Shown here in pieces: positions 1 to 6,294 of a stretch of DNA of 6,548 nt. How positions within the stretch are numbered: position 1 is the first letter of the stretch; each line of letters opens with the position of its first letter. This DNA is from DATKZH01 sp964475955 (GTDB taxonomy: Bacteria; Planctomycetota; Planctomycetia; Pirellulales; Thermoguttaceae): NCBI GenBank assembly GCA_964475955.1, contig CAYYZY010000295.1, forward strand, positions 1-6,548. The letters run 5' to 3'. The translations under genes were made by a program, and so were the position numbers. Under the pieces are notes generated by a model that saw nothing but the letters and a program-made list of their open reading frames with translations, made no database searches and had not been told where the DNA came from.

Positions 1-41
1 TCAACGCCTCGTGGCGCTCGCCGCTTGATTTCGTAGACAAT

Positions 42-227
42 TCAGAAAGTGCAGATGACGTCGGCCACGGTGGAAAAGAGCAGATCGCCAGCATACTGCT
101 GCTGCGCGTTCTCCTCGAAAATGGAATCCAGCGACTCCGGCTTGAATACGTTCTCCATCATGGCACGGGCCATCACACTCACCGGCGTCTTCTGGGCGAA
201 CCGATCAAAGACATCGTTCAACACCAT
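42..227 (-). pseudogene. IS4-family transposase, N-terminal remnant
   Basis: This 61-codon reading frame matches the conserved start of planctomycete-type IS4 transposases as I remember them: MVLNDVFDRF, then a P-V-S-V-M-A-R-A stretch, an E-N-A-Q-Q-Q-Y segment and LLFSTV. In intact elements the protein runs on for several hundred residues and contains the DDE nuclease domain. Here it stops at TGA right after the LLFSTVADV segment, where family members continue with another hydrophobic stretch, so the catalytic part is missing. I place the start at the ATG at 225-227 and not at the upstream GTG (246-248), because a near-perfect Shine-Dalgarno sequence lies 7 bases before it. The 41 bases beyond the stop show no IS4 continuation that I recognise, so the element is cut by rearrangement or deletion. 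The family call comes from recalled consensus, not from a search. Confidence 0.7.
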
Positions 228-231
228 CGTG

Positions 232-241
232 TCACCTCCTT
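232..241 (-). promoter_or_regulatory. Ribosome binding site of the IS4 transposase remnant
   Basis: On the minus strand the sequence reads AAGGAGGTGA, with the GGAGG core at 235-239, 7 bases before the ATG at 227. This is close to a full anti-16S match. It decides the start in favour of this ATG over the GTG seven codons upstream. Confidence 0.75.
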
Positions 242-314
242 GATTCACGTTACATCAGGCAAGATGACACCTTAACAGAATACCGCTACATTACCTATAC
301 CCACACACGTCTTG

Positions 315-650
315 CTAGCAGTGCTGGCTATAAATGGCTGGCATCAGCCCGTCGATGCCCAGCTCTTGGTATCGACGTTCCCAACGCCCTTGCGTGACCA
401 CCGAGTGCCCAAACGCCCGGGCGATTTCCGCCTGCGTGGCCAGTTGCGACTGCCGCAAGCTCACGGCCACCAGGCGGAGATGAACCGTATCGGAAAGCGC
501 CACTCGGTAAAGGGGCTCGTGCCGGCGGAACACCACGCGGTATCCATCGTGGTCGACGAACCACACCGACCCGTTGATCCGTGTCCGCCCATCGGCAGGC
601 ACGTCTTCTTCGCAAGGAAGAAGCCGTTGCGTTGTCGTGTTGGCAATCAT
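315..650 (-). pseudogene. Helix-turn-helix transposase, N-terminal remnant
   Basis: From the ATG at 648-650 the frame gives 111 residues. A leader (MIANTTTQRLL) leads into a conserved block, SVWFVDHDGYRVVFRRHEPL, at about residues 28-47. A helix-turn-helix follows at about residues 68-102 (S-Q-L-A-T-Q-A-E-I-A-R-A-F-G-H-S-V-V-T-Q-G-R-W-E-R-R-Y). This layout resembles the DNA-binding head of large planctomycete DDE transposases in which an ERRY..G.DGL segment is followed by a proline/arginine-rich linker and the nuclease domain. Here the frame ends eight residues after DGL with unrelated sequence, so the nuclease domain is gone. A TTG at 684-686 would extend the N-terminus by 12 codons, but I see no ribosome site for it. 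I cannot assign the IS family with certainty; a phage- or plasmid-type HTH regulator is a less likely alternative. Confidence 0.6.
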
Positions 651-759
651 ACCCACGGTACGATCGCCCCACCCAATGGTTCGCAAAAAACCATCGCCCT
701 TTCCGGCGAGCCGTTCAGCACGACATCCCCGAAAACCGCGCGAAACCCGGGGCTATGTC

Positions 760-1893
760 AGGAGGTCTGAAGATATAGCGGACTGCCAGGCCGCTCTCGA
801 CGACCTGCACGCCGACACGTTCGGCACCGAGAACGATCGGCGGACCCGGCCGAAAGCAACGGGCGGCCGGGCGACGAGCAGGTGATCGAGCTACTGGGGC
901 GAGTAGACCGCTCCGAGAAGTTCCTTCGCCTGTTCGCCGAGGGCGACACCGGCGGATACGCGAGCCCGTCGGAGGCCGATGCGGCGCTGGCCGCCAAGCT
1001 GGCCTGGGGTACGCGGGACCGATCGCAAATCAAACGACTGATGCGCCAAAGCGCCTTGGCCCGCGACAAGTACCAGCGAGACGACTATCTCGACCGGACG
1101 ATCGACGGGGCCCTCGGCTTCGTTCAGGACTATTACGATTGGAATAAACCTCCCACGATCGTCGTCACGACCGACGAGCATAAGGTGATCGACCAGGCCG
1201 TCAAGTGCCTGCCCCGGGAGCCCGGGCTGTTTCAACGGGGCTCGCTGCTGTCGCACGTGATCACCGGCGCGCCCAAGCCGCGCGGCGTCAAGCGGCCCGA
1301 CGACGCCCCGCGAATCGCCCCGGTCCGCCATGCCCGGCTGCGCGAGATCCTGGCTGCAACGGCCAACTGGATGCAGCCGACCGACAACGGGCTCGTCCCC
1401 TGCCACGTGCCCTGCTGGGCCGTCGAACCCGTCGCCGCTCGCGAGACCTGGCCGGGCCTGCGCCCCCTAGAGGGCGTGGTCGAGGTCCCCATCCTGCGCG
1501 CCGACGGCACGGTTGTCGAGACACCCGGTTACGACGTGAAAACCGGACTCGTTTATCGACCGTCGCGCGACTATCCACCGGTTTCCCAGGGGCCGAACCA
1601 AGATGACGCCAGGCGGGCGGTCGACCTGCTGGCCGAAACGGTCATCGACTTTCCCTTCGCCAACCACGCCCATTTCGCAGCCTGGATCGCAGCCGCGCTC
1701 ACCCCCTTCGCCCGGTACGCATTCTGCGGCCCCGCCCCGCTGTTTCTGGTCGACGCCAATACGGCGGGGACCGGCAAGGGCTTATTTGTGCAATGTTGCC
1801 AGTCTAATCTATTCAGGCCGAGAAATGAGCGTCGCAACCGCGCCGCGCAAAGACGAGGAGTTTCGTAAGCGGATTACGAGCATCGCCCTGAGC
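760..1893 (+). pseudogene. NrS-1-polymerase-like primase/helicase, truncated and frameshifted
   Basis: Three reading frames join to give part of a phage/plasmid-type replication protein. The first, about 760-860, encodes a D-C-Q-A-A-L-D-D-L-H stretch like the linker before the helix-bundle domain. The second, 882-1790, encodes that domain: E-K-F-L-R-L-F-A-E-G-D-T-G-G-Y, then S-E-A-D-A-A-L, then R-L-M-R-Q-S-A-L-A-R-D-K-Y. It runs on to an ATPase N-terminus ending in the P-loop AGTGKG at residues 295-300 of the 882 frame. A one-base excess near 1791 throws that frame into nonsense ending at 1868. The shifted frame resumes family-like sequence (N-V-A-S-L-I-Y-S-G-R-E-M-S-V-A-T, then K-R-I-T-S-I-A-L-S) up to about 1893. 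Both the primase catalytic head and the rest of the ATPase are absent. The GTG at 882 is only the first in-frame start after a frameshift, not a true start. Such genes replicate phages, satellites or integrative elements, so this marks a dead one. Confidence 0.75.
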
Positions 1894-2298
1894 GAGGTGT
1901 TCTTCCTGCCGAGGCAACTGAAGACGGGCGCACAGCGTCGCGAGTTTCTGACCGATCCGTCCCACAAGCACGTGTTTCATTTCACCCCCAAGCATGGATC
2001 GTGGTTGAACCAGGTGGAACTGTGGTTCGGGGTCCTCGCCCGGCGTTTTCTCAAGCGGGGCGAATTCCGTTCGGCCGAGGACTTCGAGGATCGACTGGGT
2101 CGGTTCCTCGACGACTACAACGCCAACTACGCTCATCCGTACCGTTGGACGTATACCGGCCGGCCGTTGGTCCGCGACACCCCGTTCAGCAAAACGCGCC
2201 GCCAACAAAAACGCGGCCGCGCCTGGTTCAGTCCCCGCCCGAAGCTATTCGAACGCCTCCTCCACCCGCCCCGACCGTACCACCACACCGCGTCATAA
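1894..2298 (+). pseudogene. IS630-family transposase, C-terminal remnant
   Basis: The last ~125 codons before the TAA at 2296-2298 carry the C-terminal third of an IS630/Tc1-type transposase. Recognisable parts are LKTGAQRREFLTDPSHKHVF, then HFTPKHGSWLNQVELWF with the final catalytic glutamate (codon 2017-2019) of the DDE triad. After that come ARRFLKRGEF, a helical E-D-F-E-D-R-L segment, and H-P-Y-R-W-T-Y-T-G-R-P-L. A full protein is about 340 residues with a paired helix-turn-helix head and two earlier catalytic aspartates, and those are missing. The upstream sequence in the same frame is primase-like instead, with the join somewhere in 1893-1920. The combined frame is open from 1603 to 2298. 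The inverted-repeat element directly downstream has IS630-type ends. Confidence 0.85.
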
Positions 2299-2321
2299 CT
2301 GACCAAGGACTTACGAAACGG

Positions 2322-2467
2322 ACATCTAGCCCGCATTTCTCACCAGCCGGGGAGACTGAACGACACGGCGCCCACACCAACCCGAAGCGCAAGCGAGGCG
2401 AAGTCCAGGCCAGTGCCTCGCTTGCGCTTCGGGTTGGTGTGGCTGGTGAGAAATGCGGGCTAGTTGT
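2322..2467. repeat. Long inverted repeat with CTAG ends, MITE-like
   Basis: The outer arms 2326-2348 and 2441-2463 are exact reverse complements (23 bases, both ending in CTAG). Pairing extends to 2322 and 2467 with one mismatch. The inner arms 2372-2399 and 2415-2442 are also exact (28 bases) and contain ACCCGAAGCGCAAGCGAGG. The loop is 2400-2414. The left arm carries 23 unpaired bases (2349-2371) absent from the right arm. TA inside CTAG at both borders fits the target preference known for IS630/Tc1 elements, and the unit has no coding capacity. It lies between the convergent IS630 remnant and ligase gene, so transcripts from either side could also fold here and stop, although there is no T-tract. 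The structure is read directly; the MITE identity is inference. Confidence 0.85.
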
Positions 2468-2522
2468 GGTCTTGGCGGTGCTTTACGTGGGCACGTACCT
2501 CGGGCCACCCTACCTTTGATGC

Positions 2523-2545
2523 AGGCGCCTCGGCGCCTTTGCGAG
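2523..2545. repeat. Dispersed 21-base repeat with GC hairpin, copy downstream of the ligase
   Basis: Bases 2525-2545 are identical to 4422-4442 (GCGCCTCGGCGCCTTTGCGAG). The core 2523-2538 folds as a 7-bp hairpin (AGGCGCC, two-base loop, GGCGCCT) about 30 bases past the ligase stop codon. It has no T-tract in the ligase direction, so at most it is a weak terminator. With the upstream copy it brackets the ligase gene. Confidence 0.7.
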
Positions 2546-2566
2546 ATCCCCCCGTGTTCCTCCGTA

Positions 2567-4144
2567 TCACCGGTGCAGCGGCGTCTCCTCCGCCGCGCGC
2601 TCGCGGAGCTTGAAGCGCTGGATCTTGCCCGTGGCCGTCTTGGGGAGCGAGTCGACGAAGATCACGGCACGGGGGTATTTGTGGGGGGCGGTGGTCTGCT
2701 TGACGAACGTCTGGAGCTCCCGGGCCAGCTCGGGCGTGCCTTCCCGGGAATCCTTGAGCACGACGTAGGCGACCGGCTTGATCAGCCCGTCGGGGTCGGC
2801 CGTGCCGGCCACGCCGCTTTCCAGCACGGCCGGGTGCTGCTGGAGGACGGCCTCGACCTCGGTAGGCCAAACGGCCTGGCCGCTCACCTTCATCATGTCG
2901 TCGGTGCGGCCCGCGTACCAGTAGTAGCCGTCCTCGTCCCGCAGGAACTTGTCGTGCGTGTTGATCCACTCGCCGCGGAACGTGTCCTTGCTCTGCTCGT
3001 GCTTGTTCCAGTAGGCCAGGGCGATGCTGTCGCCCTTGATGAACAGCGTGCCCACCTCGCGCGGGCCCAGCTCGTTGCCCTGTTCGTCGCAGATCTTGGC
3101 CTCGTAGCCGGGCACGACCTGGCCGGTGCTCCCCGGGCGGGCCTCGCCCGGGCGGTTGGAGATGAAGATGTGCAGGATCTCGGTCGATCCGATGCCGTCG
3201 AGGATCTCCACGCCGAACCGCGCGAGCCACTTGTCGTACAGGTGCTTCGGCAGCGGCTCGCCCGCCGACACGCACATGCGCACGCGGCCCAGGCTCTTGC
3301 GGCCGGTCGTCTCCGCCAGGTGCAAAAGGGCTGCGTAGCTGGTCGGCACGCTGTAGAAGACCGTGGGCTGGTGGCGGTCGATCACGTCGTAAACCGCCTC
3401 GGGCGTGGGCCGGCCGGGCAGAAGCACGTTCGTCCCCCCGACGCGAAGCGAGAAGTAGAGCCCGTTTCCCAGCCCGTAGGCGAAGAACAGCTTGGCCACG
3501 GAGAAGGAGACGTCGGACTCGCGGATGCCGATGGTGCGCCGGGCGTAGAGGTCGGCCTCGACGATCATGTCGTGGTGTAGGTGGATCGCCCCTTTGGGGA
3601 ATCCGGTCGTGCCGGAGCTGTAGAGCCAGAAGGCGGCGTCGTCCTTGCTCGTATCCTCCGGCTCGAGCTCCGCCGAGGCGGCGGCGAGCACGTCGTCCAG
3701 CGCCAGCGTGCCTTCGGTTGCCTCGCCCGCGACCAACACGTGCCTCAGGTACCGGAGCCGATCGCGGATCGCTTCGATCTTCGGCAAGAGCTCCGGCGCG
3801 ACGACGAGCACCCGGGCGCGGCTGTCGCCCAGAAGGTACTCGTAATCCTTGGGCAGCAGGATGGTGTTCATCGGCACGGCGACCGCGCCGATCTTCATCG
3901 CGCCGTAGAAGGCGAATACCCACTCGGGCATGTCGGGCAGGAGGATGCCGACGCGCTCCTCCATGCGCACGCCCAGGTCGCGGATGGCGCTACCGAACCG
4001 GTTGACCCCCTCGTAGAGGTCCTGGTAGGTGACGGTGCGGTCGCCGCAGAGGATGGCCGGCTTGGGGCCGCGCCCCTGGGCGAGATGGGCGTCGACGAAC
4101 ACCGCCGCCGCGTTCAGCCGCTCCGGAAGCTCGAGCCCCGACAT
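2567..4144 (-). CDS. Benzoate-CoA ligase family protein (AMP-forming)
   Basis: This 525-residue protein is an adenylate-forming acyl-CoA synthetase. Such enzymes join a carboxylate, ATP and CoA to make acyl-CoA, AMP and pyrophosphate in the cytoplasm. Visible motifs are the phosphate-binding loop YSSGTTGFPKG (175-185), the A4 region LFFAYGLGNGLYFSL (219-233), SAGEPLP (293-299), DGIGSTE (316-322), the hinge region with D398 and YAGRTDD (410-416) followed by KVSGQAVWPTEVE (419-431), and the C-terminal loop PKTATGKIQRFKLRE, whose catalytic lysine is K507. The A4 block and the TATGKIQRFKLR ending are typical of the benzoate/4-hydroxybenzoate-CoA ligase group (BadA/BclA-like), and the length fits. 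Exact substrate cannot be read, so no symbol is given. The start is the ATG at 4142-4144, set by a strong ribosome site. The frame stays open upstream to 4474, but that part is arginine-rich nonsense. No partner genes lie nearby. Confidence 0.95.
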   Translation of the reverse strand: MSGLELPERLNAAAVFVDAHLAQGRGPKPAILCGDRTVTYQDLYEGVNRFGSAIRDLGVRMEERVGILLPDMPEWVFAFYGAMKIGAVAVPMNTILLPKDYEYLLGDSRARVLVVAPELLPKIEAIRDRLRYLRHVLVAGEATEGTLALDDVLAAASAELEPEDTSKDDAAFWLYSSGTTGFPKGAIHLHHDMIVEADLYARRTIGIRESDVSFSVAKLFFAYGLGNGLYFSLRVGGTNVLLPGRPTPEAVYDVIDRHQPTVFYSVPTSYAALLHLAETTGRKSLGRVRMCVSAGEPLPKHLYDKWLARFGVEILDGIGSTEILHIFISNRPGEARPGSTGQVVPGYEAKICDEQGNELGPREVGTLFIKGDSIALAYWNKHEQSKDTFRGEWINTHDKFLRDEDGYYWYAGRTDDMMKVSGQAVWPTEVEAVLQQHPAVLESGVAGTADPDGLIKPVAYVVLKDSREGTPELARELQTFVKQTTAPHKYPRAVIFVDSLPKTATGKIQRFKLRERAAEETPLHR

Positions 4145-4152
4145 GCAGACGA

Positions 4153-4160
4153 TCTCCTCC
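4153..4160 (-). promoter_or_regulatory. Ribosome binding site of the benzoate-CoA ligase
   Basis: On the minus strand GGAGGAGA ends 8 bases before the ATG at 4144. It is the best Shine-Dalgarno match near any candidate start in this frame and settles the N-terminus as MSGLELPERL. Confidence 0.85.
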
Positions 4161-4353
4161 ACAAGAAACGCGCCGGGCGACCCGCCGCCCGGCTTGTGTC
4201 GCCCCCCTACTCTACCCAAAAGCCCAGGCAAGTCAACCGCGGATTGCACGTGCCGCGGCCCCACGCGACCGTGGTCGAAAGGGCGGTGGCGTTCGGGGTG
4301 CCGGCCGGGGTTGGGACCTCTCGGGCGAGGGCGATGCAAACGCACGAGAGAGG

Positions 4354-4443
4354 GCTCGCAAAGGCGCGAAGTTGCGCAAGAGACTCGGAGGATGGGATGG
4401 GCGGACTCCCCGTCTTCCTTCGCGCCTCGGCGCCTTTGCGAGC
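4354..4443. repeat. Inverted repeat of the CGCAAAGGCGC type
   Basis: GCTCGCAAAGGCGC at 4354-4367 is the exact reverse complement of 4430-4443. The adjoining GGCGCGAAG (4363-4371) is also the reverse complement of 4418-4426. The right arm contains the 21-base unit shared with 2525-2545. The interior is non-coding. This looks like a small dispersed palindromic element; I recall similar CGCAAAGGCGC strings in planctomycete genomes, but that is memory and not a search. Confidence 0.7.
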
Positions 4444-4478
4444 GTCCTGCTCTCCGCGGCAAGCCCGTAACCAAGTGA

Positions 4479-4497
4479 GACGGAATGGCATTCCGTC
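4479..4497. repeat. GACGGAAT-GGC-ATTCCGTC hairpin repeat
   Basis: A perfect 8-bp stem (4479-4486 with 4490-4497) closes a three-base loop. It lies 34 bases beyond the stop of the propeller gene in that gene's direction. There is no T-tract, so terminator function is uncertain. It resembles short palindromes dispersed in planctomycete intergenic regions. Confidence 0.6.
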
Positions 4498-4531
4498 CTA
4501 CGAGGATGCGCGCATCCGACCAACGAAGACC

Positions 4532-5905
4532 CTACTCCGCCTTCAGCTCCCAGTAGGGCACGCTGCCGTAGGGGTCGAACGGGTCCCAATCGGCGGCGTT
4601 TCCATCGCGGTCCCGGAGGACGACGTTCGGCGCAACGGCCACGTACGTGCCGAGCTGCCAGAGGGGGATCACGATCGCGCTTTCGGCCACGTGCTCGTGG
4701 ACCTTGTGCGCGGCCGCCTGGATCTCGGGGAAATGCTCGGACTGACGGCGCACGTCGACCGCAAGCTGCTGAAGCGATCCGTCCGCCAGGAGCCACACCC
4801 GGTGATCCTCCGCGTGCACGGCCAGCGGGCGCGCGCCGCGAGCCTCCTCGACGTTCCACTCGGGCACGAGGCGGTAAAGGGCCCCATCCGCGTCGTCGAG
4901 GTTCAGCCCGAACATGCCCAGATGCCCTCGGTCGGTGACGAGCGTGAGCCGGTCGGGCGTGCAGTGCGGCTCGAACCAGTTCCAGCCGGGCATGGTGAGG
5001 TTGTTCCGCGGCGGCGCGGTCGGTTCCAGCGCGCCCGAGCGGGCGACCGCATAGGCCCTCAGCCGGGTCGTTTCGACGCCGGCATCTTCGGCCACGATCA
5101 GGAGGCGGCCGACCACGCGAGGTGTACCCCGGATCGCGCCGCCGGCGTGCTGGGTGAAAAGCACGGCGCGGCATGCCGGGCGGTCGGCGTTGTCGATGGC
5201 GGCCGGATCGATGGCGAAGATCCGCCTCGCGTCGGCTGCAAAGAAGACGAGACCCGTGCGCGGGTCGTAAGCGCCGCCGACCGTCAACGGCGGGCCCACC
5301 CGGTATCGCCCCAACGGCCTGCCCAGGACCAATTCGAGGGCGCGAATCTCGCCGTCGGCGGTGGGCAGCAGGCCGCAGTCGCGGCGCGGCCCGTCGGGCG
5401 TTCCGGCCCGGCGCACGATCGTCGGCGGGGCCACGATATCTTGCCCCACCCGGTACTTCCATCGAAGCTCCCCCGTGCTCTCGTGCAGGGCCACGAGGGT
5501 GTTGTCCTCGGTCGAAACGGCAAGGACGGCCGGCGGCGAGAGATCGATCCGTCGGGGCAGCCATCGCGAGTCGATGCCCAGGCGCCGGGCCCAAAGGAGT
5601 CGGCCGTCCGGATCGAACGCGTAAAGGACGCCCCTGGCCAGCGCGAAGAAGACGTCGTTCGGCTCGGGCGGCGTGACCCCCTCGGCCGCCGCCCGGTGGT
5701 GGCTCCACGCGTTCCACACGCGAACGTCGCTCGAGCCATCCCCCCAAACCACGGCCAGCATCGCCCCCTGGGGGCCGTCGTCCCGGCCCGGCGCGGTGGG
5801 CGCAGGCGCCGAGTCGGGCTCCTGCGGCAGAAAGCGAACGCGAGCCGGCTCCGCTCGGTAGGCCGCGATCAGTCCGGATCGTGCCTCGCCCCGGGCGGCC
5901 TCCAC
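4532..5905 (-). pseudogene. PQQ/BamB-like beta-propeller protein with a solute-binding-protein-like C-terminus
   Basis: This frame encodes about 457 residues from the GTG at 5903-5905, used only as a boundary, since the true N-terminus is probably the kinase and zinc-ribbon segments upstream in another frame. Propeller blades are visible as GVLYAFDPDGRLLWARRLG (about 5580-5640), NTLVALHESTGELRWKYRVG (about 5448-5506) and GEIRALELVLGRPLGRYRVG, followed by a blade with FFAADARRIFAIDP. The V-W-N-A-W-S-H-H block before them and the W-F-E-P-H block after them fit planctomycete PQQ-repeat proteins, which are usually longer. After LQQLAVDVRRQ the last 69 residues (4532-4741) change character: F-P-E-I-Q, then H-K-V-H-E-H-V-A, IPLWQLGTYVAVAP and finally Y-W-E-L-K. 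That resembles the C-terminus of family-5 ABC transporter solute-binding proteins. I infer a deletion fusion. No signal peptide or membrane segment is seen. An intact short gene starting at 5905 or at the ATG at 5761 is possible but has no visible ribosome site. Confidence 0.65.
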
Positions 5906-6294
5906 GTCGGAGATCGCGCGGCGAAGCGGTCCGGGAGACTGGCCCGTGCGCCGCTCAAATCGGCGCGGCTGTCGTCGGCCAGCTCCGCGTCGATCACCTC
6001 CGGCGGCTCGGCCGGCGGAACCGGGACCACGAACGTCGCCCGACACAGGTTGTTGGGGCACTGCATCGGCTCGCCGGCCGCGTCGGGCAGCAGATGGTAG
6101 AGCGTGCCGCACTCCGGGCACTCTACGTCGATTCGTCGTGCGCCCGCCCGGCCGCGCCGCCGCTCGGCCCGACTGGGAAAACCAGGGGCTTGGGGGGTTC
6201 GGGTAGCTTTGTCTTGTTCGGGCGGATCGCGACGGATGGGAGATGTCGAAGCATCCGTTGCTTCGAGAAGAAACTTTTGAAGGGCATCGATCAC
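5869..6294 (-). pseudogene. Zinc-ribbon linker segment of the kinase/propeller gene
   Basis: This frame carries a four-cysteine zinc ribbon, ECPECG (C59, C62) and QCPNNLC (C79, C84), with an LLPDAAGEPM stretch between the pairs. Numbering is from the GTG at 6292-6294. Such ribbons precede propeller or FHA modules in many planctomycete proteins. Flanking sequence is acidic and proline-rich linker (PVPPAEPPEVIDAELADD). It stops at TGA 5869-5871, overlapping the start of the propeller frame, so one -1 shift near 5880-5930 would join them. The GTG is probably not a start: upstream in the same frame T-R-P-S-P-G-E-V-I-D-A-L completes a kinase domain. The good ribosome site here actually suits an ATG at 6285-6287 in a third frame, which gives only 54 residues. 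Confidence 0.55.

Larger units (their letters stand above)
4161..4531. other. Gene-free stretch with palindromic repeats
   Basis: No coding region is supported here. Frames are open in several directions only because GC-rich DNA has few stops, and their translations are arginine/proline-rich without motifs. The stretch must hold the ligase promoter and the end of the propeller gene, but I see no convincing -35/-10 pair. What stands out are the inverted repeat at 4354-4443 and the hairpin at 4479-4497, listed separately. Confidence 0.6.

Noticed and set aside
2484..2497. TACGTG-GG-CACGTA palindrome
   Set aside because: A six-base stem with a two-base loop is too short to support an operator or terminator without other evidence.
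2453..3580. 375-codon plus-strand open frame opposite the ligase
   Set aside because: It is antisense to well-conserved ligase codons and its translation shows no motif. It is a shadow frame.
4145..4474. 110-codon N-terminal extension of the ligase
   Set aside because: The translation is arginine/proline-rich and unlike the family, and a strong ribosome site directs initiation at the ATG at 4144.
3581..6100. 839-codon open frame on the plus strand, antisense to the ligase start, the intergenic stretch and the propeller gene
   Set aside because: It crosses two clear minus-strand coding regions and an intergenic region without interruption, has no domains, and is rich in R, A, G, P and V. It is a shadow of GC-rich codon use.
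6123..6287. 54-residue frame from the ATG at 6285-6287 (M-P-F-K-S-F-F-S-K-Q) with a well-spaced GGGGAGG site
   Set aside because: It is plausible as a start, but kinase and zinc-ribbon homology run through the same DNA in another frame, and this frame ends at TAG before the cysteine pairs. It is kept only as an alternative.
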